Below, piece by piece: positions 15,060 through 24,228 of a DNA stretch of 44,771 nt (position 1 is the first letter of the stretch; each line of letters starts with the position of its first letter). This DNA is from Firmicutes bacterium HGW-Firmicutes-7 (GTDB lineage Bacteria; Bacillota; Clostridia; Lachnospirales; Vallitaleaceae): positions 1 through 44,771 of the forward strand of contig PGZO01000032.1 of assembly GCA_002841375.1 (NCBI GenBank). Direction: 5' to 3'. A model generated the notes under the pieces. The model had not been told where the DNA came from, searched no databases, and saw only the letters and a list, made by a program, of their open reading frames with translations. A program made the translations under genes and the position numbers.

Positions 15060-16829
15060 ATGATAAAATTAAAAATAAACAATAAGACAATTGAAGTAGA
15101 AGAAGGCATGACCATATTAGAAGCAGCAAAGACAAAAGGTATTTTAATTCCAAATTTATGTTATTTACATAATGTTCACGAATGTGGTTCATGTAGAATC
15201 TGTGTTGTCGAAGTAGAAGGTAATAAAAATCTTCAAGCTTCTTGTATTACGAAGGCTCAAGATGGAATGGTTATTCATACCCATTCGGAAGAGGTAAGAA
15301 AAACGAGAAAAATTCTCTATGAGTTAATGATTTCAGACCATAATAAAGATTGTTTAAGTTGTTCAAGAAATCAAAGCTGCGAACTTCAAGAACTTAGTGA
15401 GCTATTGGGAATTGATCAGCAACGTTATGAAGGTAAACGATCAAAGGATGTTGTAGAGAGCAGCAATCCTTCAGTTGAACGAGATATGTCTAAATGTATA
15501 TTATGTAGAAGATGCGTTACGATGTGTAATGAAATACAAGGGGTTGGCGTTATCAACTCACAAAACAGAGGATTTGATACACTTGTAGGACCTACGGAGG
15601 GATTCGATATGATGGATATGAATTGTACCTTCTGTGGGCAATGTACAACCGTATGTCCAGTTGGCGCGTTAAAAGAAAAGGACTCTATCAAAGATGTCTG
15701 GAAAGCAATAGAGGATCCATCAAAAAGAGTAGTAGTTCAAACAGCACCTGCAGTAAGAGCCGCATTGGGTGAAGAATTTGGTTATCCAGCAGGAACATTA
15801 GTAACAGGTAAAATGGCGGGCGCTTTAAGAGAATTGGGCTTTGATGATGTGTTCGATACAAATTTTGCTGCAGATTTAACCATCATAGAGGAAGGAAATG
15901 AATTGCTTAAAAGGCTTAATGCTGCATTAGGTGGCAAAAAGGCTACATTACCTATGATTACAAGTTGTAGTCCAGGATGGATTAAGTATATTGAACATAC
16001 TTTTCCAAATGAACTTGATCATCTATCTACTTGTAAGTCACCTCATATGATGCTGGGGGCCATTACAAAGTCGTTTTATGCTAAAAAAATAGGGGTTGAC
16101 CCCAAAGACTTTTATGTTGTTTCTGTAATGCCATGTACCGCAAAGAAATATGAAATAACAAGGGAAGAAATGGCAAAAGATGTGGATGCAGTGCTTACAA
16201 CAAGAGAATTAGCTAAAATGATAAAGGATGCGGGAATTGACTTCTGTAATTTAGAAGACAGCACTTTTGATAACCCGCTAGGATTATCTTCTGGGGCCGC
16301 TGATATTTTTGGTACTACAGGTGGGGTTATGGAAGCAGCACTTCGTACGGTTTATGAAGTGGTTACAGGTGAGGAGCTTCCCTTTGATGGACTTCATGTT
16401 GAGCCAATTATGGGATTTGACGGTATAAAAGCTGCTGAAATTACGATTACTCATACGGTTCCAGAATGGAGCATATTAAAGGGTGTAACTTTAAAGATTG
16501 CCGTTGCTAGTGGCTTATCTAATGCACAAAAACTCGTTAAAGAAATTCATGAAGGCACCTCACCTTATCATTTTATTGAAATTATGTGCTGCCCAAATGG
16601 ATGTATCAGTGGTGGAGGTCAACCAAGACCAACAACGGATGAAATTAGATTAAAACGTATGGAAGCAATCTACCGAGAAGATGATGAAAAGACGTTAAGA
16701 AAATCTCATGAAAATCCTTTTATTACGAAGCTATACGAAGAATTTTTAGGAGAACCCCTTGGACACAAATCACATGAATTGCTTCATACGAGTTATGTGA
16801 AGCGGGGTAAGTTTAATGAATTGTTATAG
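15060..16829 (+). CDS. hydA: [FeFe] hydrogenase catalytic subunit (HydA)
   Basis: A 589-residue hydrogenase with the multi-cluster layout of C. pasteurianum CpI. It has an N-terminal [2Fe-2S] domain (Cys34, 45, 48, 62), a His-Cys3 cluster (His94, Cys98, 101, 107) and two [4Fe-4S] motifs (146-156 and 189-199). The H-cluster domain has L1 TSCSPGW (301-307), L2 MPCTAKKYE (357-365) and L3 EIMCCPNGCISGGGQP (507-522). L1 has Ser instead of the second Cys of TSCCPxW, and L3 has Cys for Ala and Asn for Gly in MACPGGC. It reduces protons or oxidises H2 through HydB and HydC. The gene is 12 bases from hydB, and a terminator follows. Confidence 0.93.
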   Translation: MIKLKINNKTIEVEEGMTILEAAKTKGILIPNLCYLHNVHECGSCRICVVEVEGNKNLQASCITKAQDGMVIHTHSEEVRKTRKILYELMISDHNKDCLSCSRNQSCELQELSELLGIDQQRYEGKRSKDVVESSNPSVERDMSKCILCRRCVTMCNEIQGVGVINSQNRGFDTLVGPTEGFDMMDMNCTFCGQCTTVCPVGALKEKDSIKDVWKAIEDPSKRVVVQTAPAVRAALGEEFGYPAGTLVTGKMAGALRELGFDDVFDTNFAADLTIIEEGNELLKRLNAALGGKKATLPMITSCSPGWIKYIEHTFPNELDHLSTCKSPHMMLGAITKSFYAKKIGVDPKDFYVVSVMPCTAKKYEITREEMAKDVDAVLTTRELAKMIKDAGIDFCNLEDSTFDNPLGLSSGAADIFGTTGGVMEAALRTVYEVVTGEELPFDGLHVEPIMGFDGIKAAEITITHTVPEWSILKGVTLKIAVASGLSNAQKLVKEIHEGTSPYHFIEIMCCPNGCISGGGQPRPTTDEIRLKRMEAIYREDDEKTLRKSHENPFITKLYEEFLGEPLGHKSHELLHTSYVKRGKFNELL

Positions 16830-16852
16830 TTGATTGAATTGGATATAAGGTA

Positions 16853-16882
16853 CAAAAAGGTGCTTATGGGCACCTTTTTGTT
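16853..16882 (+). terminator. intrinsic terminator after hydA
   Basis: Arms CAAAAAGGTGC and GCACCTTTTTG around TTATGG, with a T run inside the 3' arm. It ends the hydCBA operon and, being nearly symmetric, could act in both directions. Confidence 0.88.
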
Positions 16883-16954
16883 GCTTGGAATAAGTACTTA
16901 TCTATTAATGAGATAGAATTTAAACAACCCATTAATATATTGCATACGTCCTCG

Positions 16955-16983
16955 TTGACATATTAATGAGCGCGTATTACAAT
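16955..16983 (+). promoter_or_regulatory. promoter of the PHP phosphoesterase gene
   Basis: TTGACA (16955-16960), a 17-base spacer and TACAAT (16978-16983). An inverted repeat, CATTAATAT at 16930-16938 and ATATTAATG at 16960-16968, brackets the -35 and may be an operator. Confidence 0.75.
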
Positions 16984-17022
16984 CATGTATAAATGAGAAA
17001 TCAAAATAGGGAGGTTTTATAC

Positions 17023-17898
17023 GTGAAAATAACAGATCTACATATCCATTCTAATTATAGTGCAGATGGTGAATGGACAGTATGTGACATAATAGATATG
17101 TGTAATAAACAAGGAGTCAAAACAATTGCAATAACGGATCATAATTGTGTAAAAGGAATTGATGAGGCAATGTGCTATGGGAAGAAGTTTAATATAGACG
17201 TAATCCCTGGAATTGAGATTGATTGCACGTATAAGGATATTAATTTACATCTGTTGGGCTACCATATTGATTATACATTAAACGAATTTAATGCACTCGA
17301 GAAAGATATATATATTCAAGAAAAAGATGCTGCCTTAAAAAAAATAGCCTATCTAGAAAAAATTGGAATTGGGGTAGATGTAGAGGAAGTTCTAAAAAAA
17401 GCGAACGGTAAAATAGTAACAGGTGAATTACTTGGCGAAATCATTCTAAACAAAGAAAATAGCTTTGAAAATGAGCTACTAAGACCTTATCTTAAAGGTG
17501 GTTATCGTAGTGATATGCCCTACCTTAATTTCTATAGAGATTTTTTTTCTCTGGGAAAAGCTGCCTATGTTCCCATACAATATCTGCAACTTAAGGACGC
17601 CATTGAACTCGTTAAAAAAAGTGGTGGAATACCTGTAATTGCTCATCCCGGTGATAACCTTAAAAATAATATGGATTTAATTGATGAAATTATTGGGGAA
17701 GGTGTGGAAGGAATAGAGGTATATAGTAATTATCACACAGCGGATCAAATTATGTTTTTAAATGAAAAAGCGAAAAAAAACGATCTTTTAATAACAGGTG
17801 GAAGCGATTTTCATGGTAAAAACAAACCGGGAATTCAGATTGGATGTTACAATGGAGTTGGCAACGTTATAGCGGTGGAAAAACAATTAACTAGCTAG
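17023..17898 (+). CDS. PHP domain metal-dependent phosphoesterase
   Basis: A 291-residue PHP-family hydrolase. The metal-binding motifs are DLHIHSNYSADGEW near the N terminus, AITDHN near residue 40, a glutamate in GIEIDCTY, IAHPGDN near 206 and GGSDFHG near 260. Relatives of this size remove phosphate from 3',5'-nucleoside bisphosphates or trim RNA 5' ends; the substrate here is not known. The frame is open from an ATG at 16993, but GGGAGG (17009-17014) sits 8 bases before the GTG at 17023, and the PHP domain begins right there, so GTG is chosen. It is a single-gene unit with its own promoter. Confidence 0.88.
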   Translation: MKITDLHIHSNYSADGEWTVCDIIDMCNKQGVKTIAITDHNCVKGIDEAMCYGKKFNIDVIPGIEIDCTYKDINLHLLGYHIDYTLNEFNALEKDIYIQEKDAALKKIAYLEKIGIGVDVEEVLKKANGKIVTGELLGEIILNKENSFENELLRPYLKGGYRSDMPYLNFYRDFFSLGKAAYVPIQYLQLKDAIELVKKSGGIPVIAHPGDNLKNNMDLIDEIIGEGVEGIEVYSNYHTADQIMFLNEKAKKNDLLITGGSDFHGKNKPGIQIGCYNGVGNVIAVEKQLTS

Positions 17899-18036
17899 AG
17901 ATTCATTATAATAAAGGGTATGCAAAAGCTGAAACAATTAGTAGGATGTTGGGTGTAGTTTGAAAGATTTAACAATATATAACGCTTTTACCAGTACAAT
18001 AAAATAAAATTTCTTTACAGCAAAGCACTAGTATGT
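17899..18036 (+). other. spacer between the PHP gene and the trp promoter
   Basis: This is the start of a 645-base stretch (17899-18543) with no protein-coding gene. The first part shows no clear terminator for the PHP gene. The rest is the trp promoter and leader, described in the following entries. Confidence 0.6.
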
Positions 18037-18042
18037 TATAAT
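18014..18042 (+). promoter_or_regulatory. promoter of the trp operon
   Basis: TTTACA (18014-18019), a 17-base spacer and TATAAT (18037-18042) preceded by TG-T, an extended -10. The transcript should begin near 18049, just before the T-box Stem I, leaving a leader of about 495 bases. Confidence 0.82.
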
Positions 18043-18072
18043 TCAAATAATTAAATATCATAAAATCAATGA

Positions 18073-18310
18073 TTGGAAGTAGTAGCCTATAGAGGATGTT
18101 TCAGCGAGCTGTCGGTGGGTGTGAGGTACAGTACAGAGGAAATAGGTGAATGGGTCCAGGAGATTCAAGATGAAAAGCAATGAGTAGTTGTAGACGGGAG
18201 CTCCCGTTATAGAGCAAAGGTATCGAATCTTAGGGGATTCTGTATTGGATATATTACTTTAAAACATTGAGTGGCACTACATTTCGTCTCAAAGACGGGG
18301 TGTTTTTTTA
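18073..18310 (+). promoter_or_regulatory. tryptophan T-box riboswitch (Stem I, Stem III, antiterminator/terminator 1)
   Basis: A tRNA-sensing leader. The base of Stem I pairs TTGGA (18073-18077) with TCCAG (18155-18159). The specifier loop has AGTAGTAG on its 5' side and GAA-TGG on its 3' side, so the specifier codon is TGG (18151-18153), which reads tRNA-Trp. Above it CCTAT (18086-18090) pairs with ATAGG (18142-18146). A short GC-rich hairpin, ACGGG and CCCGT near 18194-18207, fits Stem III. The T-box core is GAGTGGCACTACA, where TGGC (18272-18275) pairs with the tRNA end GCCA; tRNA-Trp has discriminator G. The competing terminator has arms 18279-18288 and 18294-18303, followed by seven T. 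Confidence 0.88.
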
Positions 18311-18351
18311 TTTCCACATATTGTGTTAGAAAGTAGCCCCTATTTCTCGTG

Positions 18352-18463
18352 AAGAGTTTTTTAACTCACGCACGTGAAATCTGTACTAGATAATTAGCTG
18401 TTGGGTGGTATAGCGAATAATGACCAGTTTCGTCCCATAAAGGGATGAGATTGGTCTTTTTTA
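18352..18463 (+). promoter_or_regulatory. second T-box antiterminator/terminator unit without its own Stem I
   Basis: Behind the first terminator comes a further T-box core, TTGGGTGGTATAGCG, with TGGT at 18406-18409. A very strong terminator follows: arms 18422-18436 and 18442-18456 pair along 15 positions, then six T. The 70 bases between the two units are too short for a full Stem I and show no specifier loop. They do form a hairpin (ATTTCTCGTG and CACGTGAAAT with an inner GAGTT/AACTC), which may act as a Stem III. The unit probably works with the single upstream Stem I. TGGT would pair best with discriminator A, or by G-T wobble with the G of tRNA-Trp. Confidence 0.75.
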
Positions 18464-18543
18464 AATTACTAAAAAATGTTTATATGCTCAACCTATAATA
18501 AAACATTATTAAGAAGTTTGAACAATATAAGGAGAGAAATATA

Positions 18544-19938
18544 ATGGAGAAAAAATTACTTAAAACATATGTTGAAACAATGATAGGTGATACTGAAACA
18601 CCGATTACTCTATATCAAAAATATGTAAGAAAGGGAGAAGGTTTTTTACTCGAGAGTAAAGAACAACCCAAAGGGAGATATTCATTTTTAGCAACAAATC
18701 CATTTATTGTCGTGAAGGCACATGGCAATCAAATTGACATTACTTCAAAAGGAAAGACAATTACCAAAAAAGGTAAAGCATTAGAGGAGGTTAAGCGAAT
18801 AGTCGAGGAGTATGACATACTAAATGACACAAAACTACCCTTTGTAGGAGGAGCAGTCGGAACAGTTGGATACGATACCATTAAACAGTATGAAAAAATT
18901 CCTGCAGAAAATATTGATTCCATCGGTACACCAGACGTTCATCTTATGTTTGTAAAGGAAGGTATAGCGTATGATCATTTTAATCACACCATTTATATCA
19001 TCGCCCTTGAAGAAGACAACGATCAAGGAAAAGAAATAGCAGAAGAGAGAATATATGAAATAAAAATGATGTTAAAAAAAGACATTATTTTTGAGGAAGA
19101 CGATGAAGAAAGTGAAAAGTTGATTTTTCAAAGCAATGTGAGTAAAAAAACCTATGAAGAGGCTGTTGAAAGGGCGAAATCTTATATCTATGAGGGAGAT
19201 ATTTTTCAAGTAGTATTATCACAAAGATGGAGTGCAAGATGTGAAACATCACCATTTACACTATATAGACGTTTAAGAAGATTAAATCCATCGCCATATA
19301 TGTACTACTTTAGATTTGATGACTATTACATTGTAGGTAGCTCGCCAGAGATGCTAGTAGAACTTAAGGAGGATAAGATATCTAATTGTCCTATAGCAGG
19401 AACAAGACGAAGAGGTAAAACAGAAGAAGAGGATAAACTACTGGCAGAGGATTTAATGGGGGATGAAAAGGAAATTGCTGAGCATATTATGCTCGTGGAC
19501 TTAGGTAGAAATGATATGGGCAAGGTATCTAAAATTGGTTCGGTAAAGGTTACAAAATATATGGAGGTGCAAAACTACTCCCATGTCATGCACATTGTAT
19601 CAGTAGTAGAAGGGGATAAGAGAGAGGATCAAGATATGTTTCAAGTGCTTATGAGCTTTTTGCCAGCAGGAACCTTATCAGGTGCTCCAAAAATAAGAGC
19701 AATGGAAATAATCGAGGAGTTAGAAATATCTAAAAGAGGAATTTATGGTGGTGCAATTGGCTACTTTGGATTCAATCAAACGATGGATATGTGTATTGCA
19801 ATTCGAACGATGGTTATAAAAGATGATGTCGTTCACATTCAAGCAGGCGCTGGTATTGTAGCAGATTCAGTTCCAGAAGTTGAATATGAGGAAACACGAA
19901 ACAAGGCACAGGCGCTAATTTCAGCAATTAATAATTAG
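18544..19938 (+). CDS. trpE: anthranilate synthase component I
   Basis: Makes anthranilate from chorismate, using ammonia passed on by TrpG. The protein has 464 residues, a little shorter than the usual 490-520. LLES near residue 36 belongs to the tryptophan feedback site. The catalytic half shows YEGDIFQVVLSQRWS, SPYMYYFRF, GSSPEMLVEL, PIAGTRRRG, EHIMLVDLGRNDMGKV, LPAGTLSGAPKIRAMEII and GAGIVADSVPEVEYEET. The LLES box implies feedback inhibition by tryptophan in addition to T-box control. GGAGAG lies 8 bases before the ATG. It is first in the trp operon, 14 bases from trpG. Confidence 0.96.
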   Translation: MEKKLLKTYVETMIGDTETPITLYQKYVRKGEGFLLESKEQPKGRYSFLATNPFIVVKAHGNQIDITSKGKTITKKGKALEEVKRIVEEYDILNDTKLPFVGGAVGTVGYDTIKQYEKIPAENIDSIGTPDVHLMFVKEGIAYDHFNHTIYIIALEEDNDQGKEIAEERIYEIKMMLKKDIIFEEDDEESEKLIFQSNVSKKTYEEAVERAKSYIYEGDIFQVVLSQRWSARCETSPFTLYRRLRRLNPSPYMYYFRFDDYYIVGSSPEMLVELKEDKISNCPIAGTRRRGKTEEEDKLLAEDLMGDEKEIAEHIMLVDLGRNDMGKVSKIGSVKVTKYMEVQNYSHVMHIVSVVEGDKREDQDMFQVLMSFLPAGTLSGAPKIRAMEIIEELEISKRGIYGGAIGYFGFNQTMDMCIAIRTMVIKDDVVHIQAGAGIVADSVPEVEYEETRNKAQALISAINN

Positions 19939-19952
19939 AGGAGGAATGAGCT

Positions 19953-20513
19953 ATGGTTTTACTTATTGATAATTATGATTCTTTTACGTACAACTTATAT
20001 CAATTCATTGGTGAGTTTGATGATCAAATAGTGGTTTGTAGAAATGATGAAATAACCGGGAAGGAAATCCTAGAAATGAAACCTGATAAAGTAGTTATTT
20101 CACCTGGTCCTAAGGCACCAAAGGAAGCTGGTAATTGCGTAGAGATAATTCAAGAGGTTGCTGGAAGAATACCGATTTTAGGAATATGTCTAGGACATCA
20201 ATGTATTGGAGCGGCTTTTGGCGGAAATATTATTCATGCTAAAACCCTATTTCATGGGAAAAGCTCAAAAATTCAACTTAAAAAGAACAAGTTATTTGAT
20301 GGAGTTAAGCAAGAACTAACAGTTGCTAGATATCATTCATTGGTCGTTGAGTATGCATCCATACCAGATTGCTTTGAAATATTATCTCAGACAGATGAGG
20401 ATGAAATAATGGCAATGAAGCATAAAGACTATGAAGTATATGGATTACAATTTCATCCAGAATCGGTTTTAACACAGGAAGGCAAGAAGATTATTGAAAA
20501 CTTTATATGTTAA
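19953..20513 (+). CDS. trpG: anthranilate synthase component II (glutamine amidotransferase)
   Basis: A class I glutamine amidotransferase of 186 residues that frees ammonia from glutamine for TrpE. It starts VLLIDNYDSFTYNLYQF, has the oxyanion segment VISPGPKAP, the catalytic cysteine in GICLGHQCIG (near residue 80) and the His-Glu pair in LQFHPESVLT (near 169). It could also serve folate synthesis as PabA, but its place between trpE and trpD supports the trp role. GAGGAGG precedes the ATG. Confidence 0.95.
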   Translation: MVLLIDNYDSFTYNLYQFIGEFDDQIVVCRNDEITGKEILEMKPDKVVISPGPKAPKEAGNCVEIIQEVAGRIPILGICLGHQCIGAAFGGNIIHAKTLFHGKSSKIQLKKNKLFDGVKQELTVARYHSLVVEYASIPDCFEILSQTDEDEIMAMKHKDYEVYGLQFHPESVLTQEGKKIIENFIC

Positions 20514-20587
20514 CGATTAATGAAAGCATATAATTTTCAGTTAGGTTGATACTTTACAAAATAGATCCTATAAAGGAGTGAACGAAT

Positions 20588-21610
20588 ATGATTCAAAAAG
20601 AAATAGAAAGCATTATTGCGGGAAATCATTTGACAGAAGAAGAAATGATAGAATGTATGAGTAAGATCATGAGCGGAGAAGTAACAGATACCCAAATTGC
20701 AAGCTTTTTGACTGCACTTAAGTCTAAGGGTGAGGCCATATCAGAAATTGTTGGTGGTGCAAAGGTATTAAGAGAAAAGGCAGATGTGGTGGAACTGCAA
20801 AATTATTATACAGTGGATACATGTGGTACAGGAGGAGATAAGTTAGGAACTTTTAATATTTCTACAGCAGTGGCAATTATAATTGCAGCAGCAGACATTC
20901 CTGTTGTAAAGCACGGAAATCGTTCAGTATCTAGTAAATGTGGTAGTGCAGATGTGCTAGAAGCACTAGGAATAAAGATTGATTTATTGCCGACGCAGGT
21001 GGAAAAATGTGTGAGAGAAATCAATATTGGGTTTTTCTTTGCACCAACTTTTCATAAAGCTATGCGATTTGTAGGTAAAACAAGGAAGGAACTTGGGTTT
21101 AGAACGATATTTAACATACTTGGACCACTTGCAAATCCAGCAAATGCAAAAGCTCAAGTACTAGGCGTATTTGATGAGGCCTTAACAGAACCTATGGCGG
21201 AGGTTCTTAAAAATCTTGGCGTTGAGAGGGCGCTGGTAGTTCATGGATATGATGGGTTAGATGAAATATCAACAACTTCTGAAACAAAGATAACAGAACT
21301 AAAGGAAGGTGTAATAAAAACTTATACCGTTATGCCAGAAGATTTTGGCTTTGAGAGAGCAAAAATAGAAGACATCAAAGGTGGAAGTGCAAAAGAGAAT
21401 GCACAAATTATTAAAGATTTATTTAATGGTCAAAGGGGCTTCAAACGGGAGATTCTTGTTTTGAATGCAGCGGCAGCCCTCTATGTGGGCAAAAGGGTAG
21501 ACAATATAAAGGACGGTATTACCTTTGTGCAAGAACTTATTGATTCAGGTAAGGTTAAGACAAAATTAGAAGAGTTTATTCGTTACACAAATAGCTTTCA
21601 TACTAGTTAG
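20588..21610 (+). CDS. trpD: anthranilate phosphoribosyltransferase
   Basis: Joins anthranilate and PRPP, the second step of the pathway. The protein has 340 residues, typical for the family. The PRPP site DTCGTGGDKLGTFNISTA lies near residue 78, followed by VVKHGNRSVSSKCGSADVLEALG and the segment FAPTFHKAMRFVGKTRKELGFRTIFNILGPLANPA. The N-terminal helical domain includes EEMIECMSKIMSGEVTDTQIASFLTAL. It is separate from trpG, not fused as in enteric bacteria. GGAGTG precedes the ATG, and trpC is 12 bases downstream. Confidence 0.96.
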   Translation: MIQKEIESIIAGNHLTEEEMIECMSKIMSGEVTDTQIASFLTALKSKGEAISEIVGGAKVLREKADVVELQNYYTVDTCGTGGDKLGTFNISTAVAIIIAAADIPVVKHGNRSVSSKCGSADVLEALGIKIDLLPTQVEKCVREINIGFFFAPTFHKAMRFVGKTRKELGFRTIFNILGPLANPANAKAQVLGVFDEALTEPMAEVLKNLGVERALVVHGYDGLDEISTTSETKITELKEGVIKTYTVMPEDFGFERAKIEDIKGGSAKENAQIIKDLFNGQRGFKREILVLNAAAALYVGKRVDNIKDGITFVQELIDSGKVKTKLEEFIRYTNSFHTS

Positions 21611-21622
21611 AAGGAGGGGAAT

Positions 21623-22408
21623 ATGTCAAACAGAATTTATCTAAAGGATATTGTGGCGTGCAAACAAGCTAGAAATGAAAAAATTAACGTAAGTATTGGA
21701 GAAATGCTCAAGCAAATAAAAGCCTTAAAATATAGACCTTCCTTTAGAGATGCTTTAACAAAAGAGGGTTTATCCATAATTGGAGAAGTAAAAAAAGCAT
21801 CCCCTTCAAAAGGGATTATAAAAGAAAGCTTTAATCCAATTGAAATTGCAAAGACATACGAAACAGCAGTTGATGCAATTTCTGTACTGACAGAAGAAGA
21901 TTACTTTCTAGGGAAGGATGATTATTTAAAGGAAATTAGTGAACGAGTAACATTGCCAACACTCTGTAAGGACTTTATTTTAGTTCCGGAACAAATTTAT
22001 AAGGCCAAGCTATTAGGTGCAAGTGCCGTTTTACTTATAGTTGCAATTCTAACAAATGAGCAATTAGAGGAATATGTTGATGTTGCAAAAAGCGTTGGGT
22101 TGGATGTGTTAGTGGAGGTTCATACAAAGCAGGAACTAGAAAGAGCCCTTCAAGTTGGTGCAACAATAATAGGGATCAATAATAGAAACCTTGAGTCCTT
22201 TGAAACAGATGTTAATGTTACTATTAAGCTTAGACCGTTAATACCAGATGGAATAGTAGTAGTAAGTGAAAGTGGGATACAAACGATAGAAGACATTATG
22301 AAGTTAAAAAAAGCAAAAATTGATGCAATATTGGTAGGCGAAAGCTTCATGATAGCAGATGACATTAAGCAACATGCTAAGGAGTTAAAAGATGCATACA
22401 AAGGTTAA
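21623..22408 (+). CDS. trpC: indole-3-glycerol phosphate synthase
   Basis: A TIM-barrel enzyme of 261 residues that closes the indole ring. Recognised by [16 protein letters not shown] with the catalytic Lys, the segment [59 protein letters not shown] and [12 protein letters not shown]. The gene overlaps trpF by 17 bases, and the trpF ribosome binding site (TAAGGAG, 22378-22384) lies inside it, so translation is coupled. Confidence 0.96.
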   Translation: MSNRIYLKDIVACKQARNEKINVSIGEMLKQIKALKYRPSFRDALTKEGLSIIGEVKKASPSKGIIKESFNPIEIAKTYETAVDAISVLTEEDYFLGKDDYLKEISERVTLPTLCKDFILVPEQIYKAKLLGASAVLLIVAILTNEQLEEYVDVAKSVGLDVLVEVHTKQELERALQVGATIIGINNRNLESFETDVNVTIKLRPLIPDGIVVVSESGIQTIEDIMKLKKAKIDAILVGESFMIADDIKQHAKELKDAYKG

Positions 22409-24215
22409 AATATGTGGAATTAAAACAATAGAAGAGGTCCAAACCATTAATAATTATCCTGTAAGCTATGTTGGTTTTATTTTTGCAACTAGTAAAAGGC
22501 AAGTAACCGAGGAACAAGTAAAAGCCCTAAGAGGTTATTTGAGAAAAGACATTAAGGTCGTTGGTGTATTTGTGGATGAAGCGCCCCAAAGGGTAAATGA
22601 AATAATTAAGAGTTGTTCATTAGATGTTGTACAGTTACATGGCAATGAATCTGTGGAGTATTGTAACAAAATGAATACGAAGGTGTGGAAAAGTATTCGC
22701 GTAAAGGATGAAAATAGTTTAGAAGCGATTAAGCAATATTCAACTGAAGTGGAAAGCTTCTTATTAGACACATTTAGTAAAGAGGAAAGAGGCGGTACAG
22801 GAAAAGCCTTTAATTGGAATATAGTTAGAGGGTTATCCAAAACCTATAATATTGTTTTGGCAGGGGGACTTACGCCTGAAAATATTGTGGAAGCTATTGA
22901 AATAGTTAGACCCCAAGTTATTGATATGAATTCTGGATTAGAGACAAACTTAATGAAAGACAACGAAAAAGTCAGAAAGTTATTTTTTAAGCTTAAGGAG
23001 GAAAAAATGAATAGAAAATTTGGTCAATTTGGAGGGCAATACGTTCCAGAAACACTGATGTATCCCTTGCAAGAGTTAGAAGAAGCGTATGAAGCGTGTA
23101 TGAAGGATCCATCCTTTATTGAAGAATACATGTATTATATGAAGGATTATGTTGGGAGAGAATCTCCATTATACTATGCAAAAAGATTTACTGAAAAATT
23201 AGGTGGAGCAAAAATATATTTAAAAAGAGAAGACCTAAACCATACGGGTGCACATAAAATCAATAACGTAATAGGTCAAGTGTTACTTGCAAAAAGAATG
23301 GGAAAGAAAAAAGTTATTGCAGAGACTGGCGCAGGTCAACATGGCGTTGCAACTGCAACTGGAGCGGCACTGTTTGATATGGAATGCACTGTTTTTATGG
23401 GTGAAGAGGACGTTGCACGTCAACAGTTAAATGTATTTAGAATGGAGTTACTTGGTGCAAAGGTTGAAACTGTAGTTTCAGGAACGAAGACCTTAAAGGA
23501 TGCAACCAATGAAGCAATTAGAGAATGGGTTAGATGTGTGGAGGATACATTTTATGTTATTGGCTCGGTAGTTGGTCCTCATCCTTATCCGACAATGGTA
23601 AGAGATTTTCAGCGAATAATTGGTGATGAGACGAAGAGACAAATATTAGATAAAGAAGGTAGGCTTCCGGATACGATAATTGCTTGTGTTGGTGGAGGAA
23701 GTAATGCAATGGGAATTTTTTATCCTTTTGTAGAAGATACGGAGGTTGAATTAATTGGTGTTGAAGCAGCAGGGTTAGGGATAGAAACCGGTAAACATGC
23801 CGTGGTTTTAGCAGAAGGCTCGGACGGAACACTCGGCGTACTTCATGGAATGAAAACGAAGCTCTTAACAGATTCAGATGGGAATATTATTCCAGCGCAT
23901 TCTATTTCAGCAGGGCTTGACTATCCAGGTATTGGACCAGAACATGCCTACTTAGAGAATATTAAAAGAGCAAAATATGTTTCAATTACTGACCAGGAGG
24001 CACTTGATGGATTTGAAATGTTAACGAAGGTGGAGGGGATTATACCAGCACTTGAAAGTTCTCACGCCATAGCATATGCGATGAAGCTCGCACCTAAAAT
24101 GCCAAAGGATCATATTATTGTTATTAATGTTTCTGGTAGAGGAGACAAGGATACACATACAGTTATGGATTATTTTAGACAAGGTAAGCAAGGCTTAGAA
24201 AAATTAAACAAATAG
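22392..24215 (+). CDS. trpFB: fused phosphoribosylanthranilate isomerase / tryptophan synthase beta chain
   Basis: A 607-residue fusion. Residues 1-205 are TrpF, beginning [12 protein letters not shown], with [18 protein letters not shown] near 120 and [11 protein letters not shown] near 157. Residues 206-607 are TrpB, beginning [18 protein letters not shown]. TrpB has [15 protein letters not shown] with the PLP lysine, [29 protein letters not shown] and [16 protein letters not shown]. No stop separates them: TrpF's last helix ([15 protein letters not shown]) runs straight into TrpB Met206. That Met keeps a full ribosome binding site, AAGGAGG at 22995-23001, so free TrpB (402 residues, from 23007) may also be made. 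The join has a T6 run (22983-22988), where one base more or less would split the genes, so the read should be confirmed. Confidence 0.9.
   Translation: MHTKVKICGIKTIEEVQTINNYPVSYVGFIFATSKRQVTEEQVKALRGYLRKDIKVVGVFVDEAPQRVNEIIKSCSLDVVQLHGNESVEYCNKMNTKVWKSIRVKDENSLEAIKQYSTEVESFLLDTFSKEERGGTGKAFNWNIVRGLSKTYNIVLAGGLTPENIVEAIEIVRPQVIDMNSGLETNLMKDNEKVRKLFFKLKEEKMNRKFGQFGGQYVPETLMYPLQELEEAYEACMKDPSFIEEYMYYMKDYVGRESPLYYAKRFTEKLGGAKIYLKREDLNHTGAHKINNVIGQVLLAKRMGKKKVIAETGAGQHGVATATGAALFDMECTVFMGEEDVARQQLNVFRMELLGAKVETVVSGTKTLKDATNEAIREWVRCVEDTFYVIGSVVGPHPYPTMVRDFQRIIGDETKRQILDKEGRLPDTIIACVGGGSNAMGIFYPFVEDTEVELIGVEAAGLGIETGKHAVVLAEGSDGTLGVLHGMKTKLLTDSDGNIIPAHSISAGLDYPGIGPEHAYLENIKRAKYVSITDQEALDGFEMLTKVEGIIPALESSHAIAYAMKLAPKMPKDHIIVINVSGRGDKDTHTVMDYFRQGKQGLEKLNK
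22995..23001 (+). promoter_or_regulatory. internal ribosome binding site for trpB inside trpFB
   Basis: AAGGAGG, five bases before the in-frame ATG at 23007 that begins the TrpB part. It also codes for the last charged residues of TrpF (Lys-Glu-Glu). It is as strong as the sites of the separate genes in this operon. Confidence 0.75.
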
Positions 24216-24228
24216 GTGGTGAAGGAAA

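Noticed and set aside
16993-17022. ATG at 16993 as the PHP gene start
   Set aside because: It has no ribosome binding site and lies 10 codons before the PHP domain; GGGAGG points to the GTG at 17023.
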